Below the pieces are notes generated by a model. That model was not told the origin of the DNA. It saw only the letters and a program-made list of their open reading frames with translations, and ran no database searches. From contig CACMIH010000008.1 in assembly GCA_902613755.1 (NCBI GenBank), positions 24,001-84,317 of the forward strand: a stretch of DNA of 60,317 nt, given 5' to 3'. Of the stretch, positions 43,539-52,286 are shown piece by piece. Numbering within the stretch: position 1 is the first letter of the stretch; each line of letters starts with the position of its first letter. The DNA comes from an uncultured Pelagibacteraceae bacterium (GTDB lineage: Bacteria > Pseudomonadota > Alphaproteobacteria > Pelagibacterales > Pelagibacteraceae). The position numbers and the translations under genes were made by a program.

Positions 43539-44822
43539 TTATTTTCTCCTTATTCGTTTTACTACAGATTGAGCGTGTCCAACCAACCCTTCATAATTTG
43601 CAAGTGTTATAACTGATGGTCCAAGACTTTCAATACCCTTTTTTGATAAGTTTATGTATGAAATCCTTTTATAAAATTCATTTACACTTATACCGCTTGA
43701 ATATTTTGCAGAACCATTAGTTGGCAACACATGGTTTGATCCAACATTATAATCAGTCATTGCCATCACTGCATATTTTCCTAAACATATTGATCCTGAA
43801 TTTTTTATTTTTTGAACTAACGATTTATAATTTTTAATATTTAATTCTAAATGTTCTGGTGCAATTTTATTTATAACACTTGATATTTTAGCGTCTGAAG
43901 AAATATACATAAGAATTCCATTATTAATTAAACTTCTTCTTGCAACAGAAGCTCTTGGAATTTCTTTTAATTGTTTTGTAATTTCAATTTTTACTTTATC
44001 TAGCAAATTTTTATCTTTTGAAATCAAAATACATTGTGCAAGAATATCATGTTCAGCTTGTCCAATTAAATCACTTGCAACCCATTCAGGATTTGAGAAT
44101 TTGTCACAAACGACAGTCACTTCTGAAGGACCTGCAGTCATACCTTCTATTCCAACAATACCAAAAACTTCTTTTTTTGCTGCTGCAACATATGCATTTC
44201 CTGGACCAACTATTTTATGAACTTTTTTAATTTTTTTTGTCCCATAAGATACTGCTGCAATAGCAGAAGGTCCACCAATGGAATAAATTTCTTTTATTTT
44301 ACATTTTTTTGCGGCGTATAGTACGGCTGGATTTTGCTTTCCTTTATAGCCTGGATTAATCATAACTATTCTCTTAACACCTGCTACAATTGCTGGAATA
44401 GCATTCATCAATACACTAGATGGGTATGAGGCAGTAGAACCAGGAACATAAATTGCAACTGACTCTAGAGGCACATATTTATATTCAAGTTTATTTTTTA
44501 ATTTATCTGTATAAGTAATATTTTTAAATTTTTGAAGGGAATGAAATTTATAAATTCTATTATAAGCCGTATCGATTGCCTTCTTTACTTTTTTATCAAG
44601 TGAATTAATTGATTTTTTTATTTGTTTTGAACTTGGAATAATTATGTTGTTTTGATTAAATCTTTTCTCGTATTTTAATAATGCTTTATCTCCATTTTTT
44701 TTAACATCTTTAATTATATTTGTTACAGAAACAGAGTCTGATTGAATTTTTTTTTTTCTCTGTAAAAGCAAATTCTCTAATAATTTATCAAAATTTTTAC
44801 TTTTACTATTTAGTATTTTCAT
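43539..44822 (-). CDS. hisD: Histidinol dehydrogenase
   Basis: 427 residues. Oxidises histidinol to histidine in two steps using NAD and zinc. The signature region ([29 protein letters not shown], about 234-262) contains metal ligands. [16 protein letters not shown] and the C-terminal GHAQSV segment are intact. It is part of the conserved murA-DUF2948-hisD-infA run. The other histidine genes hisG and hisZ are 3 kb away, in a separate unit. Confidence 0.95.
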   Translation of the reverse strand: MKILNSKSKNFDKLLENLLLQRKKKIQSDSVSVTNIIKDVKKNGDKALLKYEKRFNQNNIIIPSSKQIKKSINSLDKKVKKAIDTAYNRIYKFHSLQKFKNITYTDKLKNKLEYKYVPLESVAIYVPGSTASYPSSVLMNAIPAIVAGVKRIVMINPGYKGKQNPAVLYAAKKCKIKEIYSIGGPSAIAAVSYGTKKIKKVHKIVGPGNAYVAAAKKEVFGIVGIEGMTAGPSEVTVVCDKFSNPEWVASDLIGQAEHDILAQCILISKDKNLLDKVKIEITKQLKEIPRASVARRSLINNGILMYISSDAKISSVINKIAPEHLELNIKNYKSLVQKIKNSGSICLGKYAVMAMTDYNVGSNHVLPTNGSAKYSSGISVNEFYKRISYINLSKKGIESLGPSVITLANYEGLVGHAQSVVKRIRRK

Positions 44823-44827
44823 AATAA

Positions 44828-45220
44828 TTATTTAATTTCACTTTGATCCTCTAATCTTGCTTCAATAGTTTCTGTAGTTAAAATAATATGAGCATTATTA
44901 TTAAAAATAAGATTTATTTCATAAACATCATTATTTTTCAAATAATCTATACCTATTAGTTCTAAAACTGTTTCTTGATTTGATTGATCAATGTTTTTTG
45001 ATCTTACTTTATCAACAAAATCAAACCTACAAACACTATTGATTTTTTTATCTTCCTGATCACTTTCAACCTTGGTTCTTTCAATTGATAATAAAAAAAC
45101 CTTATTGGATGCGAGATATTTTATATCTTCAATTTTAACCTTAGCCCCTGAACTACAAGCTGAAATCATTTGCAAACCTTCTTGGTCGCTTGCTATTATT
45201 TTTGCTAAATATTTATTCAC
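44828..45220 (-). CDS. DUF2948 family protein
   Basis: 130 residues, a small acidic protein with alternating strands and no membrane segment. The match to DUF2948 rests on LLSIERTK near the middle, the CRFDF segment and above all its place between murA and hisD, which is where this family lies in alphaproteobacteria. Function is unknown. The start is GTG 45220, sharing its first base with the murA TAG stop, so translation is coupled. Confidence 0.85.
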   Translation of the reverse strand: MNKYLAKIIASDQEGLQMISACSSGAKVKIEDIKYLASNKVFLLSIERTKVESDQEDKKINSVCRFDFVDKVRSKNIDQSNQETVLELIGIDYLKNNDVYEINLIFNNNAHIILTTETIEARLEDQSEIK

Positions 45221-46479
45221 TATTTTAATCTTTTAATTTTAACACCTATTTTTTTTAATTTATTTTCTATTTTTTCATAACCTCTATCTAAGTGATAAAT
45301 TCTGTTTATATATGATTTACCATTAGAAACTACAGCTGCTAGAACTAAAGCAACAGAAGCTCTTAAATCGCTAGACATTAATTCGGCACCAATGAATTTA
45401 GTATTTCCTTCTATTGCAGCGGTATTATTTTTAATATTTATTTTTGCTCCTAATCTTTGCAATTCTGCAACATGCATAAATCTATTTTCAAAAATACTTT
45501 CTGTTATTGAACTTTTGCCAACTGCCTTACACATTAAAACCATTAATTGTGCTTGAAGGTCTGTAGGAATGCCTGGAAACTCTTTAGTTTTAATACTTTT
45601 TATTGATTTTATTTTTTCAGGCCCTTTAATAAAGATTTTATTTTCACTAGTTTTAATTTTAGCACCAACTTTTTTTAGTAATTTTATTTCTGTATTAATA
45701 ATTTTAGGATTTAAATTATTTATTTTTAAATTACCATTTGCAAGTGTTGCAGCTACACAAAATGTGCCTGCTTCTATTCTATCAGCCATTACAGAATATT
45801 CAGTTTCCCTTAAAGAATTTACACCTATGATTTTACAAACTCTTCCTTTCCATTTTATTTTCGCTCCAGCTTTATTTAAAAAATTTGTAAGATCTTTAAT
45901 CTCAGGTTCTATTGCACAATTTTTTAAAACTGTTTTTCCTTTTGCTAAACACGCTGCTATTATAGAATTTTCAGTAGCACCAACACTTATCTTTGGGAAA
46001 TTTATTGTTGTTCCGATAAGTTTTCCTTTTAATTTAGCAAGAATATATCCATCTTTTAATTCATATTTCATACCAAGTTTTTTTAATGCAGTTAGATGAT
46101 AATTAACTGGTCTAGCACCAATTAAACATCCGCCAGGTAAAGAGATTTTAGATTTATGGTATTTTGAAATAAGTGGACCTAAAACTAAAATAGAACCACG
46201 CATTGTTTTGACTAAAGAATAACTAGCAAAAGTTTTCATATTTTTTTTATTTATAATTTTTGCTGTTTTTTTATCTCTTGATAAAATTATTTTAGAACCA
46301 AGAGACTTTAATAAATTTAACATTGTATTAATGTCTCTAACTCTTGGTAAATTTTTAATAACTACAGGTTTATCAAATAATAATGTTGCAGCTAATATTG
46401 GTAGTGACGCATTCTTAGAACCTGAAATTGAAACATTACCCTTTATTTTACAAGGGCCATTAATCAGAAATTTATCCAT
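45220..46479 (-). CDS. murA: UDP-N-acetylglucosamine 1-carboxyvinyltransferase
   Basis: 419 residues. First committed step of peptidoglycan synthesis; transfers enolpyruvyl from PEP to UDP-GlcNAc. The active-site Cys118 (LPGGCLIGARPVNYH) is present, so the enzyme should be fosfomycin-type. The N-terminal ISGSKNASLPILAA is typical. It starts 3 bases after dcd. AroA at 26250 has the same fold, but the Cys loop separates them clearly. Confidence 0.95.
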   Translation of the reverse strand: MDKFLINGPCKIKGNVSISGSKNASLPILAATLLFDKPVVIKNLPRVRDINTMLNLLKSLGSKIILSRDKKTAKIINKKNMKTFASYSLVKTMRGSILVLGPLISKYHKSKISLPGGCLIGARPVNYHLTALKKLGMKYELKDGYILAKLKGKLIGTTINFPKISVGATENSIIAACLAKGKTVLKNCAIEPEIKDLTNFLNKAGAKIKWKGRVCKIIGVNSLRETEYSVMADRIEAGTFCVAATLANGNLKINNLNPKIINTEIKLLKKVGAKIKTSENKIFIKGPEKIKSIKSIKTKEFPGIPTDLQAQLMVLMCKAVGKSSITESIFENRFMHVAELQRLGAKINIKNNTAAIEGNTKFIGAELMSSDLRASVALVLAAVVSNGKSYINRIYHLDRGYEKIENKLKKIGVKIKRLK

Positions 46480-46482
46480 AAA

Positions 46483-47043
46483 TTACTTTTTAATCTTAGC
46501 AACTTGAATTGTGGTTTGACCCTGATATTTACCGTTCTTTGATTTATAAGTTGTTTCTGGTTGAGTATCTGATTTAAAAAATAAAAATTGTGCTATTCCC
46601 TCGTTTGAATAAATTTTCGCAGGGTTAGGTGTTGTATTACTTAGCTCAATTACAATATTGCCCTCAAATTCATTTTCAATTGGTGTAACATTACAAATAA
46701 TTCCTGTCCTTGCATAAGTACTTTTTCCAACACAAATACATAAAACATCTTTTGGTATTCTAAAATATTCTACTGTTTTTGCTAAAACGAATGAATTTGG
46801 TGGGATAATACAGTGTGGTCCTTTTCGTTCTATAAAGTTATCATCAGAAAAATTCTTTGGATCAACCAAAGAACTATTTACATTAGTAAATATTCTATAT
46901 TCATCGGAGATTCTTACATCATACCCCATACTACTCAATCCATAAGAAATTTTTCCTTCGGAAACTTGATGATCCAAAAATGGCTCTATCATATTGTACT
47001 CTTTGCACATTTTTTTAATCCAAGAATCAGGTTGAATTGACAT
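46483..47043 (-). CDS. dcd: dCTP deaminase
   Basis: 186 residues. Converts dCTP to dUTP for dTTP synthesis. The core shows [23 protein letters not shown] (about 107-129), with the catalytic Glu in the NEFEG stretch, then IELSNTTP and GIAQFLFF. This matches the mono-functional alphaproteobacterial Dcd. The ATG overlaps the stop of the 33-codon gene upstream by one base, indicating coupled translation. Confidence 0.94.
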   Translation of the reverse strand: MSIQPDSWIKKMCKEYNMIEPFLDHQVSEGKISYGLSSMGYDVRISDEYRIFTNVNSSLVDPKNFSDDNFIERKGPHCIIPPNSFVLAKTVEYFRIPKDVLCICVGKSTYARTGIICNVTPIENEFEGNIVIELSNTTPNPAKIYSNEGIAQFLFFKSDTQPETTYKSKNGKYQGQTTIQVAKIKK

Positions 47044-47144
47044 TATTTATTTTTTTTTTTATTTTTTTTTTGGAAAATTTTTCTTTTCTTCAAATTTTTT
47101 CTAAGCGCCAAGCTTAAACGCTCATTTTTATCTTTTGAATTCAT
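47043..47144 (-). CDS. Very small basic protein, 33 residues
   Basis: ATG at 47144 lies inside the stop of the upstream 66-residue gene (ATGA) and its TAA shares a base with the dcd ATG. The product begins [22 protein letters not shown] and ends in a Lys/Asn run. It recalls short alphaproteobacterial proteins with an RL..ALR.NL.RRK pattern, which is recollection, not a search. The tight overlaps on both sides are the best evidence that it is translated. Confidence 0.6.
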   Translation of the reverse strand: MNSKDKNERLSLALRKNLKKRKIFQKKNKKKNK

Positions 47145-47341
47145 TCTTTATTTGGGTTAGTCAGGAAATCTAAGGAAATTGGTTTATTGGGATCTAATGT
47201 GGATGTTTTTTCCTCTTCTTTTTTTGGGCCTTCTTTAGCTAAACGTTTAGCTTTTTTTTCGGCAAGTTTTCTCTCTCTTTTAGCTTGCTTTTCCATAAGC
47301 TTATTACCTTTAGTTGATTTGTAATCGTAATGAATTCCCAT
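47141..47341 (-). CDS. Small charged hypothetical protein, 66 residues
   Basis: Starts at ATG 47341. The middle (about 16-45) is a highly charged Lys/Glu/Ala helix, probably a single alpha-helix or coiled coil. It ends in a Pro-containing motif ([17 protein letters not shown]) that looks like a short binding segment. No family is recognised. It heads the gene run leading to dcd and murA, with ATGA coupling to the next gene. Confidence 0.65.
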   Translation of the reverse strand: MGIHYDYKSTKGNKLMEKQAKRERKLAEKKAKRLAKEGPKKEEEKTSTLDPNKPISLDFLTNPNKE

Positions 47342-47396
47342 AACATTTTCCTAAAATAGATATAAATCATATTCATCAAAAAATTAAGGCAATAAT

Positions 47397-47426
47397 TTGA
47401 AAAAAATGCTTTATTATCAATAAAAT
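47397..47426 (+). promoter_or_regulatory. Probable promoter of tRNA-Thr
   Basis: TTGAAA (47397-47402) and TAAAAT (47421-47426) are separated by 18 bases, with the tRNA 5' end 15 bases after the -10 box. The spacing and distance suit a tRNA promoter. Confidence 0.5.
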
Positions 47427-47441
47427 ACAATTTGTCTCTAA

Positions 47442-47515
47442 GCTCCTGTAGTTAAATGGTATAACAAGTCATTGGTAATGACTAGTTCCCTGGTCAGTAC
47501 AGGGTGGGAGCACCA
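47442..47515 (+). tRNA. tRNA-Thr (GGT anticodon) with unusual T-loop
   Basis: A 74-nt cloverleaf with CCA: acceptor GCTCCTG/TGGGAGC, D arm GTTAAATGGTATAAC, anticodon stem AGTCA/TGACT around TTGGTAA (anticodon GGT) and T stem CCCTG/CAGGG. The T-loop is GTCAGTA instead of TTCRANY: positions 55, 56 and 57 are normal, but 54 and 58 are both G. It abuts the stop of the convergent VTT gene with no gap. Stems are fully paired, so it is probably functional. Confidence 0.88.
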
Positions 47516-48238
47516 CTAATTTTTATAAAAAAACTTTCTTAAAAATATCGTAATCAGAATTAAAATAAAGAAAGCTGAAATGGGAACATATATATCAGGT
47601 GAAAATATTATATCAGTTATTCTTGGCACTTCAGCATTTTGGTCTATTATTTTTTCTAATCCACTCCCAATAGAAACTGTTAAAAAAATTTGAGGAATTA
47701 TTCCAATCAATGTAGCAAAGAAAAAATTTATAACCTTAACATTAAATAAAGTTGGTAAAAGACAGCTCAGCTGCCAAGGTATACCACCTATAAAACGGTA
47801 AATTAGTAAATAAATAAATTCGGATTGTTTAAATTTTATTTCCAAGTTTTGAAACTTATTTAAAAACTTTTCTCTAATAAGCTGTTTTAAAAAATAATTT
47901 CCAAAAATATACAAAAAAGTAGCGCCAATACTCAAGCCTAAAACAACAACAAGTGTACCTATCCATTTTCCAAATATAAAACCACCCATTAAAGCAACTG
48001 GAGATCCAAATCCTAAAAAGGGGAAAACCCAAAGAATAGTTAATGCTAAAAAAATAATAAAAATTAAAAATAAGTTAGATTTTTTAAGTTCAAAAAAATA
48101 AGATTGGTTAACTCTTAGAAAATCATAGGATGTAATTTCTGAGAGACTAAATGTTGAAAAAAAGAAATACAAAAATAAGCAAACAATTAATAAATAAGAC
48201 AATCCAATAAATAATTTAATTTTTTTTGTATTTTCCAT
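47516..48238 (-). CDS. VTT-domain (TVP38/TMEM64 family) membrane protein
   Basis: 240 residues with about six hydrophobic segments. An N-terminal helix (about 8-28) is followed by the VTT core with FLGFGSPVALMGGFIFG (about 74-90) and the RFIGGIPWQLSCLLPTLFNV re-entrant segment (about 147-166). The family is related to DedA proteins and linked to lipid scrambling or undecaprenyl phosphate handling; the substrate here is unknown. It is divergent from rpmH across a 96-base gap. Confidence 0.88.
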   Translation of the reverse strand: MENTKKIKLFIGLSYLLIVCLFLYFFFSTFSLSEITSYDFLRVNQSYFFELKKSNLFLIFIIFLALTILWVFPFLGFGSPVALMGGFIFGKWIGTLVVVLGLSIGATFLYIFGNYFLKQLIREKFLNKFQNLEIKFKQSEFIYLLIYRFIGGIPWQLSCLLPTLFNVKVINFFFATLIGIIPQIFLTVSIGSGLEKIIDQNAEVPRITDIIFSPDIYVPISAFFILILITIFLRKFFYKN

Positions 48239-48270
48239 GATTCTTCTTATTTTAATGCTTAATCTTCTAT

Positions 48271-48298
48271 TTGCTATTTTAATTATTACTAATATAAA
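48271..48298 (+). promoter_or_regulatory. Possible promoter of the rpmH operon
   Basis: TTGCTA (48271-48276) and TATAAA (48293-48298) are 16 bases apart, 36 bases before the rpmH ATG. The match is moderate; AT-rich DNA gives such pairs by chance. Confidence 0.4.
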
Positions 48299-48334
48299 GG
48301 TGCAAAATTATAAAAAACTATATCAAATCTAATT

Positions 48335-48475
48335 ATGAAAAGAACTTATCAACCCTCAAATAGAAAAAGAGCTAGAAAACACGGCTTTCGTTCAAAAATG
48401 AAAACTAAAGGTGGTAAAAAGCTTTTGGCTAGAAGAAGAGCAAGAGGAAGAAAATCACTAACTGTTTCTGTATAG
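48335..48475 (+). CDS. rpmH: 50S ribosomal protein L34
   Basis: 46 residues, starting [18 protein letters not shown] and ending in an Arg/Lys-rich helix ([15 protein letters not shown]), which is the full L34 sequence. It is the first gene of the plus-strand run rpmH-rnpA-yidD-yidC and ends 4 bases before rnpA, the classic order. Confidence 0.96.
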   Translation: MKRTYQPSNRKRARKHGFRSKMKTKGGKKLLARRRARGRKSLTVSV

Positions 48476-48479
48476 AATA

Positions 48480-48821
48480 ATGAAAAGCAAAATACTTGCT
48501 CTTTCAAAAAACGAAGAATTTAAAAATTTACTTAAACAAAAAAAGATTACCAATAAATACGTAAGTATTTTTTTTGGAAAATTATTAAATAAAGATAAAA
48601 AAAGACTAAATATCAGTTTTGTGACTAAAAAAAAAATTGGTAATGCAGTAAAGAGAAATAAAATTAAAAGAAGATTAAGAAACATTATGAATGAAGCTGT
48701 TAAAAAAGTAGAGATAAACTTTGATTATTCATTTCTTGTTATAGCTAAGTCTTCTATGCTAAATAATGAATACAAAATTATAAAAGAAACTCTTTTTCAG
48801 GATTTTGCAAAAATAAAATAA
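48480..48821 (+). CDS. rnpA: Ribonuclease P protein component
   Basis: 113 residues, basic. Assists the RNase P RNA in 5' tRNA maturation. The RNR signature appears as [19 protein letters not shown] (about 57-75). The rest is weakly conserved, as usual. It overlaps yidD by one base (TAATG) and follows rpmH closely. Confidence 0.93.
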   Translation: MKSKILALSKNEEFKNLLKQKKITNKYVSIFFGKLLNKDKKRLNISFVTKKKIGNAVKRNKIKRRLRNIMNEAVKKVEINFDYSFLVIAKSSMLNNEYKIIKETLFQDFAKIK

Positions 48822-49072
48822 TGAATATATTTACTTTAATTTTAATTAAATTTATCAAAGCCTACAAATATTTTATTAGCCCATTAATGGGTCATTCTTG
48901 TAGATATTTACCTACATGTTCTGAATACAGCATAGATGCTTTAAAAGAATACGGTTTTTTAAAAGGTTTATTAATTAGTATAAAAAGAATTTTATCCTGC
49001 CATCCAATAAAATTTTTAGGAGGTGGCGAAGGGTTTGATCCAGTTAAAAAAGAAATGAAGGATAATAAATAA
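48821..49072 (+). CDS. yidD: Membrane protein insertion efficiency factor YidD
   Basis: 83 residues. The family core [22 protein letters not shown] (about 16-37) with its three cysteines and [17 protein letters not shown] near the end is complete. It is peripheral on the inner membrane and helps YidC-dependent insertion. One-base overlaps with both rnpA and yidC show coupled translation. Confidence 0.94.
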   Translation: MNIFTLILIKFIKAYKYFISPLMGHSCRYLPTCSEYSIDALKEYGFLKGLLISIKRILSCHPIKFLGGGEGFDPVKKEMKDNK

Positions 49073-50751
49073 TGGATACTAGAAATATAATTGCTGCCAT
49101 AAGTTTATCAGCTGCTGTAATTATATTATACTCGCTATTTTTTGCACCACCTCCTGTAACGAAAGAAAATTTAACTGAAAAAACTAAGACTGAACAGAAT
49201 TCAGATGCACCTAGTCTTGATCAAAAAGAAAATGTAAATGAAATTTCACGTGGAGAAGCGTTACAACAAAGTGAAAGAATTCAATTTGAGAACCAAAGTA
49301 TTGTTGGATCTATTTCATTAAAAGGGGCCGCAATAGACGATCTAACTTTCAAAGAATATAATGTTAGTTTGGAAAGCGATGAAAAAGTAAAATTTCTTTC
49401 ACCACGAAGCTCTAAAGAAGGCTATATAATAGAAAGTGGCTTTATAACTACTGATAAAAATATCGATATTCCAAACGCAGATTCAATTTGGTCAATTTCT
49501 GGAAATAATAAATTAACTGATCAATCTCCTATAAAACTAAGTTGGACTAATGATCAAGGCATCACTTTTGAAAAAGAAATTGTGTTAGATGATAAGTTTT
49601 TATTTACAATAAAACAAAGAGTTAAAAATTCTACTGATAAAAACTATGACTTCTATTCTTATGGACAAATTATAAGAAATCAAATCCCAGAAGGTTTAAC
49701 AGATTTTTACATTCTTCATGAAGGCCCTATCGCTACATTAGATGAGGAATTAATTGAGGAAGATTATGACGATATTGAAGAAAAAAAATTTTCAAGAACT
49801 GCTCAAAAAGGATGGTTGGGTCTAGGAGATAAATATTACATATCAACTCTAATTCCACCAAGAGAAAAAGAATTTAAAACTACGATGGATTACAAAAACA
49901 AGTATAGAATAAACTTTGTTACAACAGAACCATTAGAGTTAACTGGAAATTCCTCTATAGAAGAAAATTTGCAAGTAATAGTAGCTGCAAAAAGAGTTGA
50001 TGTAATTGATGGATACGCTGAATCATTAAAAATTGATAAATTTGATCTTACAATTGATTGGGGATTCTTATACTTTTTAACACGTCCTTTGTTCACTGCT
50101 TTAGAATATTTCTTTAAAATATTTGGTAATTATGGATTAGCAATAATTGCTGTTACTGTTTGTATTCGTGTAGCATTTTTTCCACTTGCTAATTTTTCAT
50201 TCAGAAGCATGGCTAAAATGAAAGCTCTTCAGCCTGAGATGGCAAGACTTAAGGAAGTACACAAAGATGACAAGATGAAATTGCAACAAGCAATGATGGC
50301 TCTTTACAAAAAGGAAAAAGTAAATCCCATGTCTGGATGTTTGCCAATTCTAATTCAAATACCTGTATTTTTTGCTTTGTATAAAGTTTTATTTGTAACA
50401 ATAGAAATGCGTCATATGCCTTTTTATGGTTGGATACAAGATTTAAGCGCTAAGGACCCTACTTCTATATTTAATTTATTTGGATTGTTTCCTTATGACG
50501 TACCCTCTTTCCTTGTAATTGGAGCGTGGCCAGTTGCTATGGGTGTATCAATGTGGGTGCAACAAAAGTTAAATCCAGCTCCAACAGATGCAATCCAAGC
50601 AAAAATATTTATGTTCTTCCCTTTATTTTTAACAGTAATTCTTGCACCATTCCCAAGTGGGCTAGTAATTTATTGGACAGTAAATAATATTTTAACAATG
50701 GCTCAGCAGGTTGTAATAATGAAACGTACAACAGTTAAAACTGCAACCTAA
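49072..50751 (+). CDS. yidC: Membrane protein insertase YidC
   Basis: 559 residues, the Gram-negative length. An N-terminal membrane helix (about 5-22), a large periplasmic beta-domain (about 60-330), then the conserved five-helix 60KD_IMP insertase core (ALEYFFKIFGNYGLAII; NPMSGCLPILIQIPVFFALY; FPLFLTVILAPFPSGLVIYW). It inserts membrane proteins with or without Sec. engB, which often follows in alphaproteobacteria, is missing; argB begins 14 bases later. Confidence 0.96.
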   Translation: MDTRNIIAAISLSAAVIILYSLFFAPPPVTKENLTEKTKTEQNSDAPSLDQKENVNEISRGEALQQSERIQFENQSIVGSISLKGAAIDDLTFKEYNVSLESDEKVKFLSPRSSKEGYIIESGFITTDKNIDIPNADSIWSISGNNKLTDQSPIKLSWTNDQGITFEKEIVLDDKFLFTIKQRVKNSTDKNYDFYSYGQIIRNQIPEGLTDFYILHEGPIATLDEELIEEDYDDIEEKKFSRTAQKGWLGLGDKYYISTLIPPREKEFKTTMDYKNKYRINFVTTEPLELTGNSSIEENLQVIVAAKRVDVIDGYAESLKIDKFDLTIDWGFLYFLTRPLFTALEYFFKIFGNYGLAIIAVTVCIRVAFFPLANFSFRSMAKMKALQPEMARLKEVHKDDKMKLQQAMMALYKKEKVNPMSGCLPILIQIPVFFALYKVLFVTIEMRHMPFYGWIQDLSAKDPTSIFNLFGLFPYDVPSFLVIGAWPVAMGVSMWVQQKLNPAPTDAIQAKIFMFFPLFLTVILAPFPSGLVIYWTVNNILTMAQQVVIMKRTTVKTAT

Positions 50752-50765
50752 TTAAAAAATAATAA

Positions 50766-51614
50766 ATGGACCTTGTAAAGATATTACCTAAAGATGGGCC
50801 ACCAATTAATGAAGTAACTAAATATATTGAAAAATACAAAAATGATTTAATAGTAATTAAATACGGAGGAAATGTTTTAATTGATAGGAATGTATTTAAT
50901 AATTTTATAACTGATCTTAGTGTTTTAAATAAATTGGGCCTTGCAACTGTGGTAATTCATGGTGGTGGACCTAGAATTAAAAGAGAGCTAGAAAAATCAA
51001 ATATTCAATCAAAATTTATAAGAGGACTAAGAGTAACTGATAAACATATAATTGATATTGTTGAATCTGTTTTGATTGATTTTAATGATGACATTGTTAG
51101 TTCCTTAAAAGACAAAGGAACAGAAGCAATCTCTATTCATACAAAAAATAATAATGTTATAAAAACTTTACCAGAAGCAGAAGAGCTAGGATTTGTAGGA
51201 ATACCAAATGAAATTAATAATGAACAAATATTAAATATAATTAATCAAAATAAAATTCCTATAATTTCACCATTAGGATTAGGTAAAGAAAATCAAACAT
51301 ATAATATTAATGGAGATACTGCCGCAATGGCCATTGCAAAATCTTTAAAATCAAGAAGACTTTTATTGATGACGAATGTGGATGGTGTTCTAGATAAAAA
51401 TAAAAAATTAATAGAAGAAATTTCTTCATCTGCGATAATGCAGATGATTAAAGACGAAACTATTACGGAAGGTATGATACCAAAAATTAATGCGTGCTTA
51501 GATGCAGTGAATAATGGTGTAACAGCAGTTGGCATAATCAATGGCACAAAGCCACATTCATGTTTGTGGGAGATATTCTCTGACAAAGGCTCTGGGACCC
51601 TAATAAGACAATGA
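50766..51614 (+). CDS. argB: N-acetylglutamate kinase
   Basis: 282 residues. Second step of the acetylated arginine pathway. The amino acid kinase motifs are IKYGGNVL (about 33-40), VVIHGGGPRI (about 61-70) and LLLMTNVDGVLD. An N-terminal segment of about 25 residues matches arginine-sensitive forms, so feedback inhibition by arginine is plausible (inference). The stop overlaps the HAD gene start (ATGA). Confidence 0.94.
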   Translation: MDLVKILPKDGPPINEVTKYIEKYKNDLIVIKYGGNVLIDRNVFNNFITDLSVLNKLGLATVVIHGGGPRIKRELEKSNIQSKFIRGLRVTDKHIIDIVESVLIDFNDDIVSSLKDKGTEAISIHTKNNNVIKTLPEAEELGFVGIPNEINNEQILNIINQNKIPIISPLGLGKENQTYNINGDTAAMAIAKSLKSRRLLLMTNVDGVLDKNKKLIEEISSSAIMQMIKDETITEGMIPKINACLDAVNNGVTAVGIINGTKPHSCLWEIFSDKGSGTLIRQ

Positions 51615-52282
51615 ACGAATTAAAGAATATCAAAAACATACTATTTGATTGTGATGGGGTACTTTACAGTGATCTTGAAGGAGTATTTGGTCAAGTAAGT
51701 AAAAAAATGACTCAATATATTTCAAATAAATTAAATGTAGATTTAAAAGAAGCAAAAGAATTACAAAAAAATTATTTTCATAAATATAACACTAGCCTTA
51801 ATGGTTTAATGATACATCATGATATACCTCCAAGAGAATTTTTAGACTACGTGCATGATATTAATTTAGATTTTTTAGAAAAAGATACCGCTTTAAGGAA
51901 TGAGCTGAAAAATATTAATCTAAACAAATTTGTGTTTACAAATGGTAGCAAAGAACATGTTAAAAATATTACTACTCACTTAGGAATTGATGATCAATTT
52001 GACGGTGTATTTGATATTGTTGATGCTGAATACAGTCCAAAACCTGAAGCAAAAGCATTTGATCTTATGGTCAAAAAATTTCAAATCGATCCAACTGAGA
52101 CACTTTACATTGAAGATATTGCAAAAAACTTATCAATTGGAAAAGAAAGAGGAGCAAAAACAGTTTGGTTAATCAATGATGAATACTGGGGGAAAAAAGA
52201 GTCTGATGAAGACTATATTGATTACAAAATAGAAAATCTTTCTTTATTTTTAAAAGAAATAAGGTTATTAAAAAACTCATAA
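51611..52282 (+). CDS. HAD-superfamily pyrimidine 5'-nucleotidase-like phosphatase
   Basis: 223 residues. HAD subfamily IA: motif I FDCDGVLYSD (nucleophile Asp13, Asp15), motif II FTNGSKEHV (about 103-111), motif III KPEA with the conserved Lys (about 137) and motif IV YIEDIAKNL. The closest described family is pyrimidine 5'-nucleotidase. Position between argB and dapD is typical for alphaproteobacteria. The physiological substrate is not clear from sequence. Confidence 0.86.
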   Translation: MNELKNIKNILFDCDGVLYSDLEGVFGQVSKKMTQYISNKLNVDLKEAKELQKNYFHKYNTSLNGLMIHHDIPPREFLDYVHDINLDFLEKDTALRNELKNINLNKFVFTNGSKEHVKNITTHLGIDDQFDGVFDIVDAEYSPKPEAKAFDLMVKKFQIDPTETLYIEDIAKNLSIGKERGAKTVWLINDEYWGKKESDEDYIDYKIENLSLFLKEIRLLKNS

Positions 52283-52286
52283 AATT

